DNA of 64,000 nucleotides from Pedobacter rhizosphaerae (lineage in GTDB: Bacteria > Bacteroidota > Bacteroidia > Sphingobacteriales > Sphingobacteriaceae). This document shows, in pieces, positions 55,701 through 63,769 of the stretch. Each line of letters starts with the position of its first letter. Position 1 is the stretch's first letter. Position numbers and translations under genes: made by a program. Where the stretch lies: positions 32,985-96,984 of the forward strand of contig NZ_FOGG01000020.1 of assembly GCF_900111155.1 (NCBI RefSeq), in the 5' to 3' direction. The notes under the pieces were generated by a model. That model was not told where the DNA came from, did no database searches, and saw only the letters and a program-made list of their open reading frames with translations.

Positions 55701-56768
55701 CCATTCTACCAGGGCGGGCATGGCCAGCACGGTAGTGGAATAGGCCTTTCCTTCGCGAAGATTCTTATTGATATGCATAGTGGGACTATCGGAGCTAAAG
55801 CAAATGTCCCTCAAGGGGCTGTTTTTTATTTTGAGCTGCCAATAACACAGGCTGATTTTACAATATTGCAAAAGCAATCACAATCAGCATCACCGCAACA
55901 AAAAGAAAAGGTAGATACCCACGAAATAACACATTCAGCGCAGCAACCTGTACTTATAGAAGATACAACATCAATAGCCAGTAGCTTTTCAATAGCTGCT
56001 TATTCTATTCTCATTGTTGAGGATCAGCGGGAATTAAGGGACTTTTTGGCAGAAAGTCTAGGGGCAGGCTTCAAGATAGTCTACACCGCGGAAAATGGAG
56101 TAGAAGCACTGAATATTGTCAGCAAATCCTACCCTGATATAATCGTCAGCGACGTAATGATGCCTGGTGGCGATGGTTTTGAGCTATGTGAGCACCTTAA
56201 AAGCGATATTTCTATAAGTCATATCCCGATAATATTACTCACCGCCCAGGGTGATACCCAAAGCAGAAAACTCGGCTATAAACTCGGAGCAGATGGATAC
56301 CTTTCTAAACCTTTCGATTTAGAACTCTTAGAGGCGATGCTGACCAACTTGCTTAGAAACCGGGAAGCTATTAAAGCACGTTATAAAAACAGCAGGATCC
56401 TGCCTCTGGCTGAAGAGGTTACCTTCAGCCGGGCAGATGAGCTGTTTATGAAAAAGCTCAACAGCCTAATTGCAGACAATCTGGATAAGGATGGATTAGA
56501 TGTAGAGTTTTTAATCGATAAGATGACCATGAGCAGGGCAAGCCTTTACCATAAGCTTAAAAATATAGCCGATATCGGCGTGAATGACTATATCAATAAA
56601 TTCCGCCTTGAGCGGGCAGCCCAGCTCCTGCGCAGTACAGACATGAGCATAGTAGAGATAGCCTATTCTCTTGGATTTAATACCCAGCGTTATTTCAGTA
56701 CAGTATTCAGACAGGCTTATGGTGTTACCCCAACTTCATATCGGCAGCAAAATAGCCCGAATAGCTAA
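52785..56768 (+). CDS. Hybrid two-component sensor/regulator (HTCS) of the polysaccharide locus
   Basis: 1327 residues from ATG 52785 (an in-frame ATG at 52611 would add 58 residues without a signal; rejected). Domains in order: signal peptide; about 14 beta-propeller repeats (ISLNDGLSQSTVRCVLTDQKG, KGYIWIGTRSGLNRFD and so on); a Y_Y_Y-type domain (about 700-760); one membrane span (FLFIASVIIFLAIIVVYFY); histidine kinase with His812 (INISHELRTPLTLI) and ATPase (LSNALKFSRPDSTV); receiver with Asp1123 (VSDVMMPGGDGFE); AraC-type DNA-binding domain (DINKFRLERAAQLLRSTDMS region). It senses a periplasmic oligosaccharide and activates the divergent susCD operon and probably the GH16 and GH18 genes downstream. 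Confidence 0.96.
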   Translation: MRILSVKYYKHIIITLQLMLGICLRVGADEGYNFKQISLNDGLSQSTVRCVLTDQKGYIWIGTRSGLNRFDRYKLKSYFYSTSNPGSIPSNQINFLLEDKSGKIYVGTENGLVSYNATNDDFLPVLFNGKPLLVRSGLLTNSGLLLAGEGKLYNLTNGGVKEILTKGKVKTPEMFSSIRIWKPGKLLLATRRDGLWIYEQKSQSLTRAPFISDKEIMALYVDQRQRVWVAPYGQGLKGYDPSGKFFAWYNSANSAISSDVVLDMIGERDKLWIATDGGGISILDMDKGNFSVLRHIPGDASSLPESSILSLYRDKDKNLWAGSIRGGLILIRKAFLSTFREAPLNAVYGLSERTVLSSFEEDPQKIWVGTDGGGINLFNPASASFKHFPATYGLKVASITGYDQNHLLISAFSKGLYLVDKLKGSISPFHKAEISPRGSIISSSGLAVNLYHVPQGGLYLFTDKIYRYETGPDRFSEIPLQLKIQRPGPLLRIYSDHQNSLLFSPYALLNLNHGSNTSRTILELPAGSDAITAAARDPKGRIWIANRTGLMHYDPLQKKLVKITTNLFSEVSALAADSLGRLWIGAQGIVFLYQPEKNSFITFGESDGVVPNEFLYKPSLVSTSGDIYLGGVRGLLQIRKNIPAIPSQYPDIALMGLQVNGVPLNAAEKQVVDIPYSHNSLLLSVMAREHDVFRKKMFRYRIDGLDGQIIESYDHTLSLGSLPSGLYHIQVSCSLKGGGWSNFKQIVSIRVNPPWYRSFLFIASVIIFLAIIVVYFYRLSIAKNRRKLQWEMKEHEQRSYEATIRFLINISHELRTPLTLIYSPLQRMLAGESLEQTLRSRLANIFRQAANMKDIIDMVLDVRKIQLGEEKLSPEIIDFNEWVLSTAGNFEPELTERGIKLIYKLQQDVGILEFDAKKCALVLNNLLSNALKFSRPDSTVTISSERLNGIVRLSVADEGIGLGDTDMKQLFRPFYQGGHGQHGSGIGLSFAKILIDMHSGTIGAKANVPQGAVFYFELPITQADFTILQKQSQSASPQQKEKVDTHEITHSAQQPVLIEDTTSIASSFSIAAYSILIVEDQRELRDFLAESLGAGFKIVYTAENGVEALNIVSKSYPDIIVSDVMMPGGDGFELCEHLKSDISISHIPIILLTAQGDTQSRKLGYKLGADGYLSKPFDLELLEAMLTNLLRNREAIKARYKNSRILPLAEEVTFSRADELFMKKLNSLIADNLDKDGLDVEFLIDKMTMSRASLYHKLKNIADIGVNDYINKFRLERAAQLLRSTDMSIVEIAYSLGFNTQRYFSTVFRQAYGVTPTSYRQQNSPNS

Positions 56769-56986
56769 CCAAATAAGCGAAGTGCCAAATAACAGTTTCT
56801 ATTATCTTCCGCTTATCAATAGCCTGCAAGTAGCAGGTGAATAAAATGGCGGCGGAAGAAAATGACCGGATCTACCAGATAAGAATGGATTATTTCTGGC
56901 CATTATTGAACATCTTGTTGATATGATCAACAGATATTCGTTTTCATGTTATCCCAATAAATCTGATAACCCAAAAGGAAATACAC

Positions 56987-57823
56987 ATGAAAAAGAAAAT
57001 CTTTATGGGCATGGGAATGATGATGCTCCTTGCCTGTTCAACAAAAATGAGCTTGGAAAGAAAATCATTCCTATCCAAATCCAAAACCGAAAAAACAATC
57101 GCCGAAAAGCCTGAATGGAAAATGGTGTTTTCCGATGATTTTAGGAGCCAAGGTTACTTTGATAGTACAAAATGGAGCTTCTGCTCTCGTCAGCCCGCTG
57201 CCTGGAGCAGGTACCTGACCGCCTCCCCCAAATATGCCTATCAGCGAAATGGAAAGCTGGTATTGCGCATGGATAACGCTGTAATAGCTGAAGATAATAT
57301 TCCATACCATTCAGGTGGAATACAGAGCTCAGGTAAATTTAGTATCCGTTATGGTAAGATAGAGGTAAGAGCAAAGTTTAAAAAAGGGCAGGGCTCCTGG
57401 CCAGCCATTTGGATGATGCCTGAAAAACCTACCGCTTATGGTTCATGGCCAAAGAGTGGAGAGATCGATATTATGGAGCATGTTAACAATGAAGAGGTCG
57501 TACATCAGACCATTCACAACGCACGGGTTACTTCCAGTAATGGAACAAGTACTTCTACACACCGTGCAAAATATAATGCCAACAGTTACAATACCTATGG
57601 TATAATATGGAATGCCAGCGCGATAGATTTCTATATAAACGGGACATTTCAATATCGATATGAAAAAGGCGTGGGCACCAGCCCTATCGGCTGGCCATTT
57701 GATAAACCGTTTTATATTATTCTCAACCAATCCGGTGCAGTAGGCTGGCCAGGTCCCGCGAAAGCAGAAGATTTGCCTTTTGAAATGCAGGTCGACTGGG
57801 TGAATGTTTATAGCCGGGAGTAA
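56987..57823 (+). CDS. GH16 glycoside hydrolase, lipoprotein
   Basis: 278 residues. The signal peptide ends in a lipobox (LLACSTKMS, Cys17), so the protein is membrane-anchored. The GH16 active site GEIDIMEH gives Glu159 (nucleophile), Asp161 and Glu164 (acid/base). GKIEVRAKFKKGQGSWPAIW is the conserved cleft segment. Family members cut beta-1,3/1,4-glucan, agarose or galactan; the exact specificity is unclear, though the clustering suggests an endo-acting enzyme for the same glycan. It starts 218 bases after the sensor gene and may have its own promoter. Confidence 0.92.
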   Translation: MKKKIFMGMGMMMLLACSTKMSLERKSFLSKSKTEKTIAEKPEWKMVFSDDFRSQGYFDSTKWSFCSRQPAAWSRYLTASPKYAYQRNGKLVLRMDNAVIAEDNIPYHSGGIQSSGKFSIRYGKIEVRAKFKKGQGSWPAIWMMPEKPTAYGSWPKSGEIDIMEHVNNEEVVHQTIHNARVTSSNGTSTSTHRAKYNANSYNTYGIIWNASAIDFYINGTFQYRYEKGVGTSPIGWPFDKPFYIILNQSGAVGWPGPAKAEDLPFEMQVDWVNVYSRE

Positions 57824-58012
57824 AAAAATATCCCTCACCGAAAAACTAGGGAAGATAACTTTAAAAAAGTCTTTTAACATTCAAAGAATAGATAAGAGCG
57901 GACATTTTATAGACAGAATGGGAAGTCTGGATTTTAGTTGCAGGTTAATTTTGATTAGATCGCTGGCTAATAATAGCCAAGCTATCAAACCTTAACCAAA
58001 TATAAAAGCAAC

Positions 58013-60205
58013 ATGAAAAAAACAACTTTTATGCAGCGAACGTTATGGCTGCTGTTAAAATCGGTGTCGTTATTGCAGGGCAAACTGCTAAGCGTTCGCC
58101 ACTCCTGCAAAACACAAAAACAAGTAACGCTAAGACTAATAGGACTGAAAGGTCTGACCTTCTCATTAGCAATGTTGGGCGTAGTGTCCATGGCAGGGGC
58201 TCAAGGCTATATTGGCGGGTATATTCGACCCGATAGGCTGGAGACAGGGCAGATCAGCAATGCCCTGATACAAAAAAATACAGATCTTATGGTATTGGGC
58301 TTTTATCCCAAAAGTGATGGACATTTACAGGTGACTGACCATCAAGCGACCTTTGGCACGGGTGCTACCCGCCTTGCCTCCGCTTCAGGGAGAACAGGGG
58401 TTATCTCGTTCAATGGCGCTAGCGGCGCAGTAATGAACGGTAAACAAGATCTGCTAGTCAGTAATTCAACATTTACCTTTGCCAGCTGGGTATATATCAA
58501 TAGCCAAAGTACCTACGTTCCGGGAAAGTTTATATTCAAAAAGGCTGAAGGTACTAAAGAAATTAGTCTACGCATTGGCGGTAGTTATGGTCAGGTTATA
58601 TTCAGGGTAATGGACGGCAGTAATAGCTACCAGGCTAGTGCAAACGCGCCATTAACAGGTATTTTGGCCGATACCTGGAACCATATAGCGATTACTTTCA
58701 ACGGTGCCGCTGCCAGCGGAAGTCAGGTTAAACTATATGTTAACGGCACTGCTGTTACAATGACCGCAACCGCTGCCTTTCCTGCAGCACTACCTACAAC
58801 TAACAGTAATTTTATGCTTGGCGAGAATTTCAGCGGAATGTTAGATGAACCGCTTGTGAATAACCTTGCATTGGTAGAAAGTGAAATTGATCAATATGTT
58901 TTAGGCAATTACCCTTTCAATACTTTTAACCAGACCAAAACAGTAGCTTTTTGGAATTTCGATGATGCTGCCAATCCGGGAAAAGACCTGAGGTCCCATA
59001 AGATTTTGTTTAGTAAGGTACGCACACAGATCGGCGGTTCGCCAATAAAACTTCATATGACCGTTTCTGGGGGGACTTGGCAGACTGCGGTATCTACAGC
59101 AACTGGTAGAAGCAATTTTGCCAGTGATGTAAACGATATCGTAACCGCGGAGAGCCTTGATGGAGTTGATGTGGACCTGGAATGGCCTACCGCTAATACT
59201 GAAGCAGCATTTGCAAATTACAGAGCCTTTATAGTAGCGTTGCGCGCTGCATTAGGAAGCAGCAAAATCATTGCGCTTTCCCTGCATCCCGGTTATTATA
59301 AGGCGGGAATGGATGCGATAAACGCGGCAAACCACGTTGCCCTTCAAATGTACGGTCCCCAAACCTCCTGGTGGTCTTACAGCCAGTTTGTTTCAGCTGG
59401 TGATGCGGCAGTTGCTTACGGTATTCCCAAAGCAAAGCTTATCATGGGACTTCCTTTTTTTGGAACTACCGGAGTTGCTGGAGAGCAGGTAGGCTATAAA
59501 GATATCATTACGGCAAACCCTAGCATAAGCTTCTCTGCAGATCAGGCTACATACAATGGTAAAACCTATACCTTCAACGGCGTTAACACGATCAAACAAA
59601 AGGCATCTTACGTTTGTCAGAAAGGTTTGGGTGGAATAATGGCCTGGGATCTTTCACTCCATATGGCTAATTATGATGACCCTTACTCACTGCTTAAAGC
59701 GGCTATTTCTATTTTAGATACCTGTAGCAGTTCTGCTTTTTCTTCTCTTAGTGCATCAAAAAGCAGTGATCAGTTGGCGGTGGACTGGACCACAAGTCGC
59801 AAAATAGACGATGGATACTTTCTGGTCGAAGGATCAAAAGATCAAGTGCATTTTTATACTATAGACTCTATCGCCACCAAGAAAGTAAACGGTTCGAATA
59901 ACAAAATTTCCTATTCCAGTAGAAAAACTGAGATTTTCCATAATACCCCATTGCAAATGGGAATGTCATTGTTGATGGGGGGCATTATTGTCCTGCTTGG
60001 ACTTGCGGCAATAAAAAGCAAGCGCCAGTTCAGTATGATTCTTTTGCTACCTGGTATCGCATTATTAGCAGCAATCTCAGGATGTAAAAAGCAAGAAAAT
60101 CCAGATGCGCTCAAAAGTCCTGAAACTTTATATGTGAGAGTCGTGCACGTAGATAATAGTGGAAATAAAACTTTTAGTCCCGTTGTAAGCGTTCAAAACC
60201 AGTAA
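58013..60205 (+). CDS. GH18 chitinase-like enzyme with an inserted LamG domain
   Basis: 730 residues. The first 63 residues form a long, basic leader before a signal-like segment (LTFSLAMLGVVSMAGAQG). The GH18 barrel begins YIGGYIRPDRLETGQIS, is interrupted by a LamG/concanavalin-like sandwich (about 100-300: FTFASWVYINSQSTY, WNHIAITFNGAAASGSQVKL), and resumes at SKVRTQIGGSPIKLHMTVSGG with the active site DGVDVDLEWP, Glu390 being the acid. An Ig/FN3-like domain follows, then two hydrophobic spans and a lipobox-like SGC (LLLPGIALLAAISGCKKQEN), an odd C-terminus for a chitinase. It is expected to cut beta-1,4-GlcNAc polymer outside the cytoplasm, feeding the GH20 enzyme. Confidence 0.9.
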   Translation: MKKTTFMQRTLWLLLKSVSLLQGKLLSVRHSCKTQKQVTLRLIGLKGLTFSLAMLGVVSMAGAQGYIGGYIRPDRLETGQISNALIQKNTDLMVLGFYPKSDGHLQVTDHQATFGTGATRLASASGRTGVISFNGASGAVMNGKQDLLVSNSTFTFASWVYINSQSTYVPGKFIFKKAEGTKEISLRIGGSYGQVIFRVMDGSNSYQASANAPLTGILADTWNHIAITFNGAAASGSQVKLYVNGTAVTMTATAAFPAALPTTNSNFMLGENFSGMLDEPLVNNLALVESEIDQYVLGNYPFNTFNQTKTVAFWNFDDAANPGKDLRSHKILFSKVRTQIGGSPIKLHMTVSGGTWQTAVSTATGRSNFASDVNDIVTAESLDGVDVDLEWPTANTEAAFANYRAFIVALRAALGSSKIIALSLHPGYYKAGMDAINAANHVALQMYGPQTSWWSYSQFVSAGDAAVAYGIPKAKLIMGLPFFGTTGVAGEQVGYKDIITANPSISFSADQATYNGKTYTFNGVNTIKQKASYVCQKGLGGIMAWDLSLHMANYDDPYSLLKAAISILDTCSSSAFSSLSASKSSDQLAVDWTTSRKIDDGYFLVEGSKDQVHFYTIDSIATKKVNGSNNKISYSSRKTEIFHNTPLQMGMSLLMGGIIVLLGLAAIKSKRQFSMILLLPGIALLAAISGCKKQENPDALKSPETLYVRVVHVDNSGNKTFSPVVSVQNQ

Positions 60206-60570
60206 ATTTAGAATTGCTATTGGATGATTGCCTCGCTGTTTAGTAAAATATGACTGAAACACTGGACTAGGTTTGAGTATGTGCATATTATTACTCAGGG
60301 GGCATCTCCTTTAGTTTTCACAAACGGAAGGTAGAAGCAACTGTGGTTAATTTCAATCGTAGTGAAATAGAAACCAAATATTGTAAGATTAGAAGGCTTA
60401 TAATCTTTTGATGCTCTTGTGCTGGTAAGTAATCCTATAAATTTGATAGTTTATTGATTGATGTTGAGTATTAATTCGCTAATTATTAGTTAATGAGAGG
60501 GTTTTTTTATTTGTGATTTTTGGTGAATAATAGGTTGTTTTCCTATTTTTGCCCCGGACTTTTGGACTAG
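60206..60570. other. Intergenic region, no gene recognised
   Basis: About 365 AT-rich bases after the chitinase gene with no convincing coding frame and no strong hairpin. Confidence 0.4.
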
Positions 60571-60897
60571 GTATATGGTTTTCCCCAGCTAAACCTCCTT
60601 GGCGCGCATACCGATGCCTACCAGGGAATAAACCAGCTGCTCAGCGAAAAAATAGACTTTCTTTTTCTCGACATCAGAATCCCCACTTCAGGACTGGATG
60701 TGGTCAGGCTGATTCGGGAACAGGCATATTTTCTGATATTTACAACCGCTTACCCTGAGTAAGCCCTGGAAGCCTTTAAAGTGGATGCTGACGGATAGCT
60801 CGTCAAGCCGTTTTACGTGGAGGATTTCGGGAAGGCGGTAAATAGCGTTCTTAAGCGCAACCGCTTGCGCGCTATTGCTCCGCTCAGCTTACCTTAA
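60571..60897 (+). pseudogene. Dead LytTR-type response regulator receiver domain
   Basis: The frame reads LNLLGAHTDAYQGINQLLSE, then KIDFLFLDIRIPTSGLDVVR and IFTTAYPE, a receiver domain of the LytTR/AgrA type with phospho-Asp in FLFLDIRIP. A TAA at 60760-60762 and a TAG at 60796-60798 interrupt it, each at a place where the family has an aromatic residue (TAYPE-[Y/F]-AL and D-Y-LVKPF). The frame otherwise runs on as FKVDADG and LVKPFYVEDFGKAVNSVL. The N-terminal acidic pair and the LytTR DNA-binding domain are missing. Inactive remnant. Confidence 0.8.
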
Positions 60898-61232
60898 AGA
60901 GGGGAAAGCGATGCAAGAGAAGATAAGCTTAAAATTCCTGAAGGCCTTATTTTTAAATCAGCTTTACCAAAGCTATGTTTTAGTCATTAAAAGACACTAT
61001 CTGATCTAAATAAGAAAACCTTCGGACGGTCATCAGCCAGGCGCAGAGAGTATTAGCATCTCAGGCGAGGATTCAACCGGTATGATCCGGCTTAAGAGAA
61101 CAGAAGAAACCTCTGGTAAAGAATTGCTTTTTTTTGCACTTACCGGTAAGCACATTCAGCGCAGAGTTTCGTATTTTAGTATGGCCGCTGTGATTTTACT
61201 GTAAACACTGGCCTAACCTTAACCCTGATAAG
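60898..61232. other. Intergenic region with decayed sequence
   Basis: About 335 bases. A plus frame near 61060-61203 (STGMIRLKRTEETSGKELLF, then KHIQRRVSYFSM) has weak protein-like character and might be leftover of the LytTR part of the dead regulator. No intact gene. Confidence 0.35.
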
Positions 61233-62462
61233 ATGATAAGATTTACCTTTATCCCCATTTTCATTCTGCTTACTAGGGCCTTTTGCGGATCAGACCCGCA
61301 AGGTACTCAGAGCGGGCCCGGCAAAGTCGATAGCGCTAAGATCATCACCGGCGCTGATCAGACCGAAAAATATCTGCCTTATTTAAAAGGGAAAAAAATC
61401 GGTATGGTGGCCAACCAGAGCTCCATCATAGCGGGCAAAAGCAGCGTAGACAGTCTGCTCAGTCTGGGCGTTAAAATCGTAAAAGTTTTTGGCCCCGAGC
61501 ATGGTTTCAGGGGGAATGCAAGCAATGGCGCAGTAGTAGCAAGCGAAGTGGACGCCAAAACCGGCATCCCGATCATTTCCCTCTACGGGCGCAATGAAAA
61601 ACCGAGCCGGGAACAGTTGAAGGATATCGATCTCATGGTCTTTGACCTGCAGGACGTGGGCTGCAGGTACTATACCAACATCAATACTTTGCAGTATGTC
61701 ATGGAAGCCTGCGCAGAAAACAACAAAGAGCTGCTGATTCTGGACCGTCCCAATCCCAACGGCTATGTCGTAGATGGACCGGTGATGAGTGAAGAAAAAT
61801 ATAAATCTGCCATCGGCATCCACCGTATACCCATGACACATGGGATGACCATTGCAGAGTTTGCCCGGTATTTGAATGGTGAGGGTTACTTAAAAAAGCC
61901 CTGCCGGATCAAAATTATCCCTGTTGCAGGATATAACCACGATATGGGCTATGAACTGCCCGTCCATCCCTCACCAAACCTGAACACCCAGCAGGCTGTT
62001 TTACTTTTTCCCAGCCTCTGCATGTTTGAGGGTACAGCGATCAATGAAGGCCGAGGAACTTATTTGCCCTTTACCATTCTGGGCGCGCCCGCTTTAAAAG
62101 GCAGATATAGCTTTTCCTACAAACCCCTAAGCATTCCCGGGATGAGCGAGCGGCCTAACCACAGAGATACCGTATGTTACGGAATCGATCTTCGCAGCTA
62201 TGATACCAGCAAACTTCGCAAACGCCGTGAAATCAATTTATCTTGGCTTATTGAGCTCTACCGGGCGTATCCGGATAAGGCACACTTTTTTGGCGCTGAA
62301 AGAGGAAGTACCGGCGTATCTCCATTTGACCTACGCATCGGTACCGATGCTTTGCGCAAGCAGATCATTGCGGGCCTACCGGAATCCGAAATCAGAAAAA
62401 GCTGGGAGCCGGGACTGCAGCAGTTTAAAAAAATCCGCAAAAAGTACCTGCTATACCCCTAG
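61233..62462 (+). CDS. DUF1343 / NamZ-type exo-beta-N-acetylmuramidase (GH171)
   Basis: 409 residues with an N-terminal signal peptide (FTFIPIFILLTRAFC). Family blocks: KKIGMVANQSSIIAGKSSVD, FGPEHGFRGNASNG, DLMVFDLQDVGCRYYTNINT, LDRPNPNGYVVDGPV, HGMTIAEFARYLNGEGY and PSPNLNTQQAVLLFPSLCMF. These span the DUF1343 family, whose characterised member NamZ releases N-acetylmuramic acid from peptidoglycan fragments. A periplasmic cell-wall recycling or scavenging role fits; it lies beside, but is not obviously part of, the chitin-type locus. The frame is complete and the start has no Shine-Dalgarno site. Confidence 0.92.
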   Translation: MIRFTFIPIFILLTRAFCGSDPQGTQSGPGKVDSAKIITGADQTEKYLPYLKGKKIGMVANQSSIIAGKSSVDSLLSLGVKIVKVFGPEHGFRGNASNGAVVASEVDAKTGIPIISLYGRNEKPSREQLKDIDLMVFDLQDVGCRYYTNINTLQYVMEACAENNKELLILDRPNPNGYVVDGPVMSEEKYKSAIGIHRIPMTHGMTIAEFARYLNGEGYLKKPCRIKIIPVAGYNHDMGYELPVHPSPNLNTQQAVLLFPSLCMFEGTAINEGRGTYLPFTILGAPALKGRYSFSYKPLSIPGMSERPNHRDTVCYGIDLRSYDTSKLRKRREINLSWLIELYRAYPDKAHFFGAERGSTGVSPFDLRIGTDALRKQIIAGLPESEIRKSWEPGLQQFKKIRKKYLLYP

Positions 62463-62557
62463 CTGTGGATCGGAGAGGCCATCGCAGGATTGTTTACCGA
62501 TTTTCATTTTTACCAAATGTTAAAAAAAGCCTCACAGAGAAAACCGAGATTTGAACT

Positions 62558-63091
62558 ATGGAAGCTTTTTTCAACTACATTCTACAGTTCGGAAACCTGA
62601 ACAATCATCAGGTCAATTTCATTACCAGCAAAGCCAGGCAGATGAAGCTCGCCAAAGGCGAGTATTTCTCAGAGGCCGGTAAAGTTCCCAGATATGTAGG
62701 ATTTCTACAAAAAGGGGTTGCACGGTTCTGTTACTATAACAACAGGGGAGAGGACATCACACATTCATTTGTGGAAGAAAACAATTTTATCTCAGACCAG
62801 CAACGCTTCGAATCACAGATCATCTCCTCGGAATACATCCAGGCCGAGCCCGACTGTGAGCTGCTGAGCTTCTCTAAAAAAGACTGGGACGAGATCGGCA
62901 GCAGCATTTTGAGCTGGAAAGAAATCGAACAGCTCATCATCAAGAACTGTTTGCTCAAGGCCATCGAACGCCGAAGCCCATTGATCTCAGAAGATGCCGC
63001 CAACCGGTATAGCATGTTTAATGAACATTTTCCGGGCCTTGTCAATAGGGTTGCCCTTTCCCATGTAAGCGCTTTTAAAGGTTTCCTGTAA
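62558..63091 (+). CDS. Crp/Fnr-type cNMP-binding protein lacking its HTH
   Basis: 177 residues. The beta-roll is intact (LAKGEYFSEAGKVPRYVGFL, KGVARFCYYNNRGEDI, EENNFISDQQRF), followed by the long linking helix (KAIERRSPLISEDAANRYSMF). At NRVALSHVSAFKGFL the protein stops where homologues enter the DNA-binding motif (usually IASYLGIT...LSRIR). So the regulator cannot bind DNA in the normal way. Either the 3' end was lost or a single-domain sensor is made. The next genes are convergent; the 50-base gap after it has no terminator-like hairpin. Confidence 0.8.
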   Translation: MEAFFNYILQFGNLNNHQVNFITSKARQMKLAKGEYFSEAGKVPRYVGFLQKGVARFCYYNNRGEDITHSFVEENNFISDQQRFESQIISSEYIQAEPDCELLSFSKKDWDEIGSSILSWKEIEQLIIKNCLLKAIERRSPLISEDAANRYSMFNEHFPGLVNRVALSHVSAFKGFL

Positions 63092-63141
63092 TAAGGCGGA
63101 TTCTGATGCTACAGTCGAAAAACGATTGTAAAAATTAATAT

Positions 63142-63297
63142 TCAATCTCCAGCTGTTTTTTTCCTGCCACGACTACATTTTTCCGAACAATACTTCACTT
63201 CCTCCCAGACCTTTTCCCATTTTTTTCGCCAGCTAAAGCTGCGTCCACAGACTGCGCACTGTTTTTCAGGCAAATGCTGCTTTTTAACCCCTTTCAT
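63142..63297 (-). CDS. DUF2256 zinc-knuckle protein, copy B
   Basis: 51 residues, MKGVKKQHLPEKQCAVCGRS and then FSWRKKWEKVWEEVKYCSEKC. CAVC and CSEKC give the four-cysteine knuckle. It differs from copy A (39312) at 8 positions. The start lies 14 bases inside the end of the DUF4385 gene, as in copy A. Confidence 0.88.
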   Translation of the reverse strand: MKGVKKQHLPEKQCAVCGRSFSWRKKWEKVWEEVKYCSEKCSRGRKKTAGD

Positions 63298-63763
63298 CTT
63301 TCCAGCTCTTCTTCATTTCGGCATATTGCTCATGACCTTCCGCCAGTTTCCATTTATCGTAAAATATCGCTGCTGATTCTGCTTTCTGTTCATCACCCGT
63401 ACCACGTTCAAACTCACGGTAACCATCACCAGCATCATATTTCCTGCCACCCTTATAATTGGCATAACGCCTGGATCTGGTATAGCCCATCTGCAAGTAC
63501 TTACGCGCCATATCCGCACCCACAAAATCCCCCTCTTTCAGGTAAGCTAAAAACAGGGCATAAATTTTTTCACTGCTCTGCCTTGCTATCTCCGGAGTTT
63601 TAAAACGCCAGTATCGGCCAATCTCACTTTTATAGGGTTCACAGATCAGCACACCCTGCTCACCCTTGCCCACACGGTAGCTGCCCGGATCTATACGGTA
63701 ATCAATGTCCGGTTTCCAGGCATACTTGTTTTCATCAAAATTCAGATAACTGGGCTTTCCCAT
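63284..63763 (-). CDS. DUF4385 family protein, copy B
   Basis: 159 residues, 140 of them identical to copy A at 39454. The conserved core (YRVGKGEQGVLICEPYKSEI, RKYLQMGYTRSRR) is unchanged; differences lie mostly in charged surface positions and the C-terminal third. Both copies are intact and under apparent constraint, so both are likely expressed. Function unknown. Confidence 0.88.
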   Translation of the reverse strand: MGKPSYLNFDENKYAWKPDIDYRIDPGSYRVGKGEQGVLICEPYKSEIGRYWRFKTPEIARQSSEKIYALFLAYLKEGDFVGADMARKYLQMGYTRSRRYANYKGGRKYDAGDGYREFERGTGDEQKAESAAIFYDKWKLAEGHEQYAEMKKSWKDERG

Positions 63764-63769
63764 AACCCA

